A stretch of 64,000 nt of DNA. It comes from Takakia lepidozioides. Its lineage: Eukaryota > Streptophyta > Takakiopsida > Takakiales > Takakiaceae. Location of the stretch: positions 11,160,001-11,224,000 of the forward strand of contig CM060732.1 in NCBI GenBank assembly GCA_030704615.1. The letters are read 5' to 3'. Made by a program: the position numbers and the translations under genes. The notes under the pieces were generated by a model. The model was not told the origin of the DNA. It searched no databases and saw nothing but the letters and a program-made list of their open reading frames with translations. Each line of letters starts with the position of its first letter. Position 1 is the stretch's first letter. Positions 56,512 through 64,000 of the stretch are shown one piece after another.

Positions 56512-59500
56512 ATGTTGATTAACCTGGACTCTTGGAATATTCGGGGTCTGGCCAGGGGCCAGACTCCCTTAAAAGAATCAGGCTTCGATCCTGGCTCAGC
56601 CCTATGCTGCAGCAAGACGCCATAGTAGCCATTCAAGAACATAAACTAAACACACCCAAAATCTTAGAACTCTCAAATCACTTGTGGCCCAAAACTCTAT
56701 CTCTTTGGAAACCCACGTCGGTGGGCTGTAGGGGAGGTATTGCCATCCTCCTATCTCCCTCCATCCACGCTCTCATGGTCTTAGAAGATTTATGGATCCC
56801 AGGAAGAGCTCAATTTTGTGCTATCAACCTCCCAAACAATGCAGGCTCCATAGGAATAGTCAACATCTACGCCCCCAACTCAACTGTGGATAGGACTGAT
56901 TTCTGGTCGGCTATAGACAATAAAATGAAAGACAAGCCGTACCTAGATAGCTGGATCTTGATGGGAGATTTCAATATGGTCGAAACCCTTCAAGATCGCA
57001 GGGGACCTTCCTCATCAAACCCATCCCAGGCAGAGACAGACTCGTGGAACTCCCTTCACCAAAACCATAACCTTACCAAAGCCATCACCTCCTCTCACCC
57101 CAACTCCAACCGCCCCGCATTTACCTGGACAAACAACAGATCGCTCAATCACTTACAAATGGCCAGGCTAGACAGATTCTACACATCTCTAAATCTAGCT
57201 CAATGGATCTCCAGAAACCCTCAGGCTCCGATTCAACTAGGTTTTGACCACGCCCTAGTTTCAGCATCCCTCAACATCCCTAACACTCAGGCTAGAGGAA
57301 GAGGCATTTTTAAACTGAACTCCTCCTTGCTTAAACTCACCTCCTTCAAACAAGGCCTTGTACAAGCATGGTCTCAAGCAGGCATGCTTGCCAGAGACCC
57401 AACCTCGAAATTCGAAGCCAAGCTCAAAGCCACATCCAATGCTGCTCAAGATATGAGCAAAGTATTGGCCCTGGCCCGCTCCCGGAAAATCAAAGCCTGG
57501 ACAAAATGCCTTTCTGCTTGTCAAGCTAGAATAGAATCCCCCAGATGTGATCTGCATACACACATGACCTATCTAGAAGCCAAACAAAACCTCGAAAACT
57601 TGCAATCAACTTTAGACCAAAAACTTAAACTTCAAGCGGGCATCAACTGGTCTACAAAGGGTGAGAAGATGACAAAATACTTCTTTGACAAAACAAAGCT
57701 TCGTAGATCATCCCAAAACATCACTGAACTGATCGACCAAACCTCAGGTGAGGTAGCCTTTGATCCCAAACAACTAGCAAGAATGGCAGAAAGACACCTT
57801 CAGTCCCTTTTCTACAGCAGTTCTGAGGGAGACACGACTCTATCTCATCATCAACTAGACTGCTTGTTAAAAACTCCCACTATCTTTTCCGGAGACCTGG
57901 CAGCTACTCTGGAAAGACCATTCACAGAAAAGGAGCTGGAGATAGCCCTCTCCAAGATGCACAATGGAAAATCGCCAGGGCTGGACGGACTCCCTGTGGA
58001 GTTCTACAAAAGCCTTTGGAAAGAAATTGCCAAAGACTTTCTCTCCATGGCAAATCACATCTTTGAGATAGGTCAGATGCCCGCCTCCATGTCCCAGGGG
58101 ATGGTGACTCTCATCTTCAAGAAAGGGGACCGTACCAACTTATCTAACTACCGCCCCATCACCCTTCTCAACGTGGCTTACAAGATCATAGCCAAAGCAC
58201 TGGCGCTACGTCTACAACCACTGCTGCCCAAACTAATTAGGCCAAACCAAACCAGTTTCATTAAGGGTCGCTACATCATGGACAACCTGCTCTTGGCTCA
58301 AGAGGCGCCACTCTTCGCTCATAAAACTGACCAAACCATTGCTTTGTTGCTCCTAAAATTCGAGAAAGCCTTTGATAGGGTGGAATGGTCATACCTATTA
58401 GGGACCCTTACCGAGATAGGCCTTCCAGACTCGTTCTGTCAGTGGGTACGCATTTTGTTGGCAAATTCCTCCAGCAGGGTCATTGTCAACGGGCAACTAT
58501 CCAAACCATTCTCTCTTTATAGGTCGGTCAGGCAAGGCTGCCCCCTTGCTCTTTTCCTTTTCCTTTTCGTGGCAGATTCCCTAGGATATTTGCTAGAAAA
58601 CAACCATGACATCCTGGGACTCCAAGTCTCTAACTATCATACACAACAGCCTGCACAAATCAAAGACTCCATGTTTGTTGTTGACACTCTTCTAATTCTG
58701 GATGCAACCACAGCAAACCTCAATACCACATCAGAAACTCTGGAATCATTTTGTCAAGCTTCAGGGTTCAAAGTCAACTGGACCAAAACATGCGCAATCC
58801 TGGCGGGGAATACAGCATCATCCTCAATAGGCACCATCCCTTCATGGGGTGCCCATCTAGGCCTGTCATGTCTGCAGCCTAGTCAATCAACAACATACCT
58901 AGGATACACATTTGGAATCGATCTAACAGATGAGCAACGCTTTGCTCCAACTCTGACGAAGCTAAAGAAGAAACTTGCCTTCTGTGGGTCAAAACACCTC
59001 TTCCTAATAGGCAGAGTTCTGGCTGCCAACCAGATTCACTCGGCTGGAATATGGTTTTTCTCTTCATCATGGAGGCCCAATCCATCCCAAACCAAACAGA
59101 TCAGAGCTCTCCTTAGGAACTTTGTCTAGGGGGCCAAAGACTCACACTCAAATCGCAAAAGACCCCAAGTATCTTGGAAGCAAATATGCCTCCCCAAAAA
59201 ACTAGGGGGCCTGGGCCTAATCGATCCAAACACACAAATCACGGCCCTACTTGGTAAATGGTTACCACGCTTCTTCAGCCCAGAAGGGGGATGGTGGAAA
59301 TTCCTGGTGGCAGGGAATATTCAAACCTCCTCGCCTCTCAGACACTGTTTATGGAACCCGTCCTTTCGCTGGGTGACACAAGGTTTCAAACATAAAACGG
59401 CTGGTTCCTCTCTATGGTCAACCATCTGGCATGCTTGGGCAAGGCTGAGACCTTTCCTTAAAAAATCTGAACCGCTATCCTATGACGAAACCATGAGGCA

Positions 59501-60119
59501 ACATTTATTTCTAAACAGCAAGATGCCATCTCAAGCGCAACGAACCCAGGCAAAAAGATGGTCTTCTTGGGACAGAGATGGGGTCACTCAAGTCAAAGAC
59601 ATCTGGCTCAATCACTCATTCAAGGACCATACATCCATAGCTCTCAAAATTGGAATGGCGAGAGCTGCGAAGGGCTATCAGGCTGTCCAAGACTCTATGC
59701 CATCTTCCTGGCTAGCAATTTTGCAATCTGGAGGCTCATCTCCCAACACTAACTTCTGGACTCTGGGAATTGTGAACAACACACTCTCGGTCTTCTTCAT
59801 TCAGGATAGAATGCAAAATGCCCTACTTGGATTTCCATTTTCAATCAACCCAGTGACAATGATTCTATCCCTTCAAAGCCAAACCCCGTTACATATCCCT
59901 TTGTTCATTCATACACCAATAAGAGTTTGTTACTGGTCCTCAAACTCAAAAGATATGAACCCGGACCCAGACCCGGCTATGCCCATTTACACCTGGCTGG
60001 CGTGTTCCACCTTCCTCTGGGTTCTGGGAAGACCTCTGGCATATCTGCAATTCGACCCCCAAGGAATGGAGCTGGTCATTTAAAGGAGACCCAACCCCCT
60101 TCTTTGCATACACCACTAG
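56512..60119 (+). pseudogene. LINE family 2 ORF2 (endonuclease and reverse transcriptase)
   Basis: ATG at 56512 gives LINLDSWNIRGLARGQTPL; a frame change near 56570 (in an A run) leads into the long frame. Endonuclease parts: Asn of WNIRG, Glu of AIQEHKL, ILMGDFNMV, ARLDRFYTS, GFDHALV. RT parts: SPGLDGLPVEFYKSLW, YRPITLLNVAYKII, RPNQTSFIKGRYIMDN, SVRQGCPL. The catalytic aspartates are lost: motif A reads LLLLKFEKAFDRV (Lys for Asp, near 58357) and motif C reads MFVVDTLLILD where FADD is expected (near 58672-58686). An in-frame TAG at 59127-59129 replaces the Trp of FVWG-type sequence, and the frame continues to about 60000. The last part (WEDLWHICNSTPKEWSWSFK) is in another frame. Inactive. 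Confidence 0.85.
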
Positions 60120-60734
60120 GTGATCTATCAAGGCTTGCTCACACAAAACCTGAAACTCCCCCAAGAACTCTCTCCCCTGGTCCGTGAGTACCTCGGCTGG
60201 AGTACCAAATTGGCTAAGCACTCGATCTAAGAATGCGTACGCAGCCCCCTCACTTGCCTTGTCAGGCAATGCCACCAGTTCAATCCATTTGGAGAAATGT
60301 TCCACCATCACCAGCACATATTTGTTATGGCGAATCGTTAGTGGCAATGGGCCTGCAAAGTCAAGACTCCAACGATAGCCCAAACCTATAATCGGTAAAG
60401 GATGTAATTGTAGAGTAGGTGCATTGAAAGAAGCCCGCACTCTATCACACACCATGCACCTTGCCACTAACTGTTGGCCTACCTTCGTACTAAAGAGACA
60501 ACAGCCAGTGTGACTGCTAAGGAGAGAGATCGGATCCTACAACGAGCCAAGAGGTTCAAGTGGGAGGGGACTCACCTACTCCGAGTATGGGAGGATGGAC
60601 GAGTGAGGATTGTGCCTCATCCAACACAACGAGTGCGATTGGTACGCCATGCCCATGAGGAGTTGGGACATTTTGGGGTGCGGCGCTTTCATAGTTTGTT
60701 GCAAGGACATTATTGGTGGCGGGGCATGCTTCAT
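60120..60734 (-). pseudogene. Integrase of Ty3/gypsy element 2, partly inverted and truncated
   Basis: The minus strand from 60483 encodes VGQQLVARCMVCDRVRA, then SLDFAGPLPL (first catalytic Asp) and EVLTDQGREFLGEFQ (second), ending LCEQALIDH at about 60120; the catalytic Glu is missing. The preceding part of integrase, with HAHEELGHFGVRRFHSLLQG (the His pair of the zinc domain), is on the plus strand at 60484-60729. So the zinc domain is inverted relative to everything around it. Confidence 0.9.
60484..60729 (+). other. Micro-inversion inside integrase
   Basis: 246 bases that read open on the plus strand (KERDRILQRAKRFKWEGTHL, RIVPHPTQRVRLVRHAHEEL, GHYWWRGM) while both flanks read on the minus strand. 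The left breakpoint is between the Val-Gly of VGQQLVARC and TKETTASV; the right one is between WWRGM and the Glu-Tyr-Val of GAKDVYE. The inverted piece has no stops, so it was flipped without other damage. Confidence 0.9.
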
Positions 60735-62558
60735 ATACATCTTTAGCACCACCAAGCTCCTCACTGATCTCTGGATCGTCATGCACACTATCTCTATGAC
60801 CAATCGCATGGGATGGACCAGCTTGAGCTCCCATTGCTAGAATGCATAAAAATGTAGATGCATGCCATCCTGGCACCATCTCCTCGTCCGTCTCACCATG
60901 CCAACGAGCTCCTATATCATCAAGCTCACTTGTGCATGGATTGCGACTCAATCCATCTGCATCCCGGTTGTCTATTCCGGCTCGATGCACCACCTGGAAG
61001 TCGTACTCTTGAAGCATAAGTGCCCACCATGCAAGCTTCCCTGTAAGCTTGTCTGACTCCATCAACCACTTCAATGGTTGGTGATCCGTGACAAAGGTGA
61101 AGAGATTACCATAGAGGTAGCATCTAAAATGTACCACTGCCCATACTGCAGCTAGACGGTCCCCTTCATATGAACTATACTTCGCCTCGGCATCATTGTT
61201 CGAGTGGCTAGCATATGCCACTACGAACTATCTTCCCTCATCATCCACATGTGTGAGCAGTGCTCCAATCCCCAACATACTCCAATCCGTATGTAGCTGG
61301 AAAAACTGCCTCCGAATAGGCCGCCTCAGTATAGGCGCAGAAGTCAATCGAGCCTTGAGTTCCTCAAAGGCTTCCTCCTGCTCTTCCTCCCACTGCCACT
61401 CCTGACCCACCTTGGTCAACTTGGTAAGAGCCTTTGCAATGCTGCTAAATCCCTTGACAAACCGTCGATAGTAGTTTGCCAACCACATGAAAGCACGAAC
61501 TTTGCTAATATCGATGTGGCATGGAGTGCGTGCAATGGCCTCCACCTTCGTCTTTTGAACACCCAATCCTCCAGGGTATATCATGTGGCCTTGATACTCA
61601 ATATGGTTGTGGAAGAACTTGCATTTCCCAGGGTGCAATTTCAACCCATACGCTCTCAAGCGCTCAAACACCATCTGAAAGTGTTTCTCGTGCTCCTCAA
61701 TCGTAGCACTAAAGATGATGATGTCATCAATGTAGCACCGGGCGAAGTCTAGCCCCGCAAGAATCCTATCCATGACCCTCTAAAACTTTGCAGGAGCATT
61801 CTTCAACCCAAACGGTAGGAACCGCCATTGGTACAAACAATCCTTCCCATGTTGGTCAATCCCCCAGAATACCGTCTTTTGCTTGTCAGCCTCTTTGATT
61901 GGCAACTGGTGGTAACCGGATCGCAAGTCCAATGTGCTAAACACCTTTGCATGCCCAATGGCATCAAAGATCTCCTCTGGAGTTGGCATGGCATATCTAT
62001 CGGACTTAGTCTGACGGTTCATAGGACGGTAGTCCCCACACATCCTCCTTTCTGTCCAATTGCCATAGATATCCTTCTTAGCTGGCACCGTTGCCGAGGC
62101 ATACTCCCCGCTTGACAACTCCACCAATCCAGCTTCGAACAACTCCATAGTCCGTGACTGGATCAAAGACCTCTCCATATCACTATACTTGTAGGGCGTT
62201 CGAAAAATTGGCGTGTCACTTGCCAAATCAATTCGAATCTCCTGGCCTTTCAAACTCCCCAAATCCTTCAAACCGAAGGCAAAGTAATTTCTATAAGCCC
62301 TTAGAAATCGCTGGATCCTCCGCCTCTCTCCTCCGGTGACTATAGGTCCAACATCTGGTTCCCAGCTGTCCTTAGTGACTGCAACCTTGGGTACACCAAG
62401 CTTGGAAGTAGGAGACGCATCCTTTGGTTGCTAGATAGCAACCTCTTGGGCTTTATCCGCCTACCCTGACCGTGGCGTAGCCTCTACTTGCTCCGCCATA
62501 GCCACCTTGAGAACATCCTCTGGGGAAGAAACGTTCTCAACCTCTTCAAAAACATTGG
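60735..62558 (-). pseudogene. Reverse transcriptase and RNase H of Ty3/gypsy element 2
   Basis: One frame throughout. The linker has TAG at 62463-62461 and 62433-62431. RT: LIQSRTMELFEAGLVELSSG, RRMCGDYRPMNRQTKSDRYA, motif A VFSTLDLRSGYHQL, FLPFGLKNAPAKF, then TAG (61782-61780), RVMDRILAGLDFARC and the catalytic YIDD (near 61725). RNase H: FFQLHTDWSMLGIGALLTH, TAG (61230-61228), FVVAYASHSNNDAEAKYSSY, TFVTDHQPLKWLM and NRDADGLSRNP. RT catalytic residues are preserved. With the three internal stops read as Gln or Glu, the protein would be uninterrupted from the linker to the integrase boundary. Confidence 0.9.
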
Positions 62559-62559
62559 C

Positions 62560-63993
62560 TACCTTGGCCTCCAACTGATTATCAGTGTATGGCTTTCCCC
62601 ACTCCTCATACTGCTGCTTGAGAGATCCAATGACTCTCTCTCTTTGCGCATCTCATCCCACTTCTGCCATGGGTGTTTGCACCCCATGATCCTGTGCTCG
62701 CCCCCACTTACTGCCTCCACCGTCCCGGTTGGCAGAGATGGTGCAATATCCAATGGAAGTGCAGAAGTAGCCACCAATGCTTGCAATCTCCGTTGCTCAG
62801 CCATGCACAAGCCAATGACCCATATCAAGCAATTGAGATCCATTGCCTGACCCAACACCTGGCGTCGTGATGTCTCTTACAGAGCTGACACAGCTGTAGT
62901 GCCCCTGGCAAATCCCATTGCCCGCTCTCGCTCATCCGCATTGGGCTCCACCAATTGCTATAGCACACTGTCCCAAATCAACCCAGGACCATTGTCTCGA
63001 AAAGCATGAGACAAAGGAAAGCTCATGAGCGTAGGCAAGGCTGTACGTGGCTACCCTACTCGATTTACCACTCCCTCTGTGGTTGCCTCCCTTGGTCCAA
63101 AATGCCCTCAACTGTGAGATTGGGGGGCCGTTGAATGGAATCGTATGCTCTCTTGAGCAGCTCTGGTGGTGCAAGATTGGTCCACCACAATCGAGGTTGA
63201 TGCGCTCGTGATCCCACCGCTGCTGCATCCAATAGCACCGCCAATCCAATCCAAGACCGCACCTAATGCACATTGGCCATAACCCTGGCCCGAGAGTCCC
63301 CCATAAGAGGAACATTCTCCAAGATATAGGCTAGAGGTTGCACTTGTCTCGTCTGCAAGTCACGCAACACTCTCAACATCTCAAATGCGATCGTGCATCA
63401 TGCAAGCCATTCCCATGACCTGCGAGAGAGTGTCCTTGGCAAGGCCATCCAGCTATCACCAAGTCAATGGCACCATGTCGGTCCAAATCATCTGCCCCCA
63501 GCAAGGTAATGTCTACTAGCAAGGCCTTTTGATACCCTTGAATTGATGAGAGAGACAACAACTCATGATACCGGTGTGTGAGCAAGGCGATGTGGCGCAT
63601 AGAAATACGTCGAGCTATCTCATCCTTCTCCACATACAAGTACTTGCGTACTTTAATCCCAGCTTGCAACAGTCCTGCAAGCCCAGTGCTCATGCCTCCA
63701 AACAGATCTAGCAAACAAATCCTTGAGTCAGATGGTTGCCAGGTAATGGGCACTGTGTCCAAAGGAGCTAACTGAGGAGGTCCAGGTGATGTCACTGAAC
63801 TCCCCTCACTCATCAATGGAAAGACCTCCTGCCATGCTTGGTGCACACTCTCGCCTGCTACTCGCTGCAAATTCCCAACCGTACCCCACAGTGGAATATG
63901 CACAGGCACATGAGGAAGCAACTCAGCCTTGTATGCCAGTTGCTTGTCCTCATCAGGTGGTGGCCTATCATCTGCATGGCTATTGCCCTCCAA
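62560..63993 (-). pseudogene. Retrotransposon-borne C5-cytosine DNA methyltransferase
   Basis: The enzyme transfers methyl from S-adenosylmethionine to cytosine C5. Motif I is ICLLDLFGGMSTGLAGLLQA (FGG near 63700). Motif IV has the catalytic Cys in LVIAGWPCQGHS (codon 63441-63439). Motif VI is ENV in AYILENVPLMGDSR (63319-63311). A target-recognition-like part is PRLWWTNLAPPELLKRAYDS, and motif X is RRQVLGQAMDLNCL near 62850. The order and spacing look like DNMT3-type enzymes. Lesions: a small deletion near 63380, TAG at 63265-63263 and 63053-63051, a frame change near 63065, TAG at 62960-62958, TAA at 62879-62877. Downstream, a 2-base gain in a GAGAGA run near 62640 leads into the linker and RT frame. 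N-terminal residues before motif I are not recognised; they continue past the window edge. Confidence 0.85.
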
Positions 63994-64000
63994 GAGCTCA

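Larger units (their letters stand above)
54092..60119 (+). mobile_element. LINE family 2, nearly full-length
   Basis: Two-ORF non-LTR retrotransposon: ORF1 with a CCHC knuckle and ORF2 with endonuclease, reverse transcriptase and a C-terminal domain. The 5' end is not defined. The 3' end lies at about 60119, where sequence changes to the middle of a gypsy integrase on the opposite strand, with no poly-A. So the LINE tail is cut, or the join is a rearrangement. Confidence 0.85.
60120..64000 (-). mobile_element. Ty3/gypsy retrotransposon 2 carrying a DNA methyltransferase domain
   Basis: Read leftward from the window edge: C5-cytosine methyltransferase domain, linker, reverse transcriptase, RNase H, integrase. 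All lie on one strand and mostly in one frame once a few indels are allowed for, so they probably formed one polyprotein. Gag and the 5' LTR would lie beyond the right edge. The integrase is cut after its second catalytic Asp at about 60120. Eight in-frame stops (seven TAG, one TAA) and three frame changes show that it is dead. The stops lie mostly where Gln would fit. Confidence 0.85.

Overview
The window looks like nuclear DNA of a land plant, probably a seed-free one (bryophyte, lycophyte or fern). The signs are an intron-less PLS-type PPR-DYW gene, clathrin heavy chain exons with plant-like sequence and GT-AG introns, an Ulp1-carrying MULE transposon, plant-type LINEs, Ty3/gypsy elements and a hAT relic. 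The lineage is an inference. Almost everything is mobile or broken. The gene that looks most like a working host gene is a small two-domain gene at 29.6-30.4 kb. The PPR-DYW gene at 49.0-51.4 kb would be intact but for one extra base.

Layout. 1-7.1 kb: the 3' end of a LINE (copy A), a broken SERAC1-like alpha/beta-hydrolase fragment, a truncated clathrin heavy chain pseudogene, then two more scraps of the same LINE family. 7.6-25.0 kb: a 17.4 kb palindromic MULE with two arms of about 7.4-7.8 kb, almost identical in their inner parts, around a 2.2 kb spacer. Each arm carries the same inward-facing gene (zinc-finger-like exon, large exon, Gln/Thr-rich exon, basic exon, Ulp1/C48 protease exons). 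The spacer carries a MULE transposase with a SWIM finger. 25.4-33.4 kb: a kinase pseudogene, a second copy of the clathrin fragment, the two-domain gene, and a second LINE copy (B) with an uninterrupted ORF. 34.6-41.9 kb: a retroelement C-terminal fragment and a Ty3/gypsy element whose integrase is split between opposite strands. 42.4-43.5 kb: a hAT transposase relic. 44-48.7 kb: low-complexity tandem repeats, a decayed LINE and a MITE. 49.0-51.4 kb: the PPR-DYW gene. 54.1-60.1 kb: a long LINE with decayed ORF1 and ORF2. 60.1-64.0 kb: a Ty3/gypsy element that carries a C5-cytosine methyltransferase domain upstream of reverse transcriptase on the same strand, with a 246 bp micro-inversion in its integrase.

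Three things deserve attention. First, the palindromic MULE would give a multi-kilobase hairpin RNA on read-through, the same arrangement as maize Mu killer, a trigger of MULE silencing. Second, a methyltransferase-bearing Ty3/gypsy element sits at the right edge; captured methyltransferases are known from dinoflagellate and charophyte retrotransposons. Third, in the MULE gene a short word (CAGACT) is on the sense strand in exons while its reverse complement (AGTCTG) is on the sense strand in introns and flanks. Premature stops across these elements are mostly TAG at positions consistent with former CAG codons, as expected from deamination of methylated CHG sites.

No tRNA, rRNA or CRISPR array was seen. 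Exon limits were placed by eye from splice-site words and protein similarity and may be off by some bases. Similarity statements rest on recalled family motifs, not on a database search.
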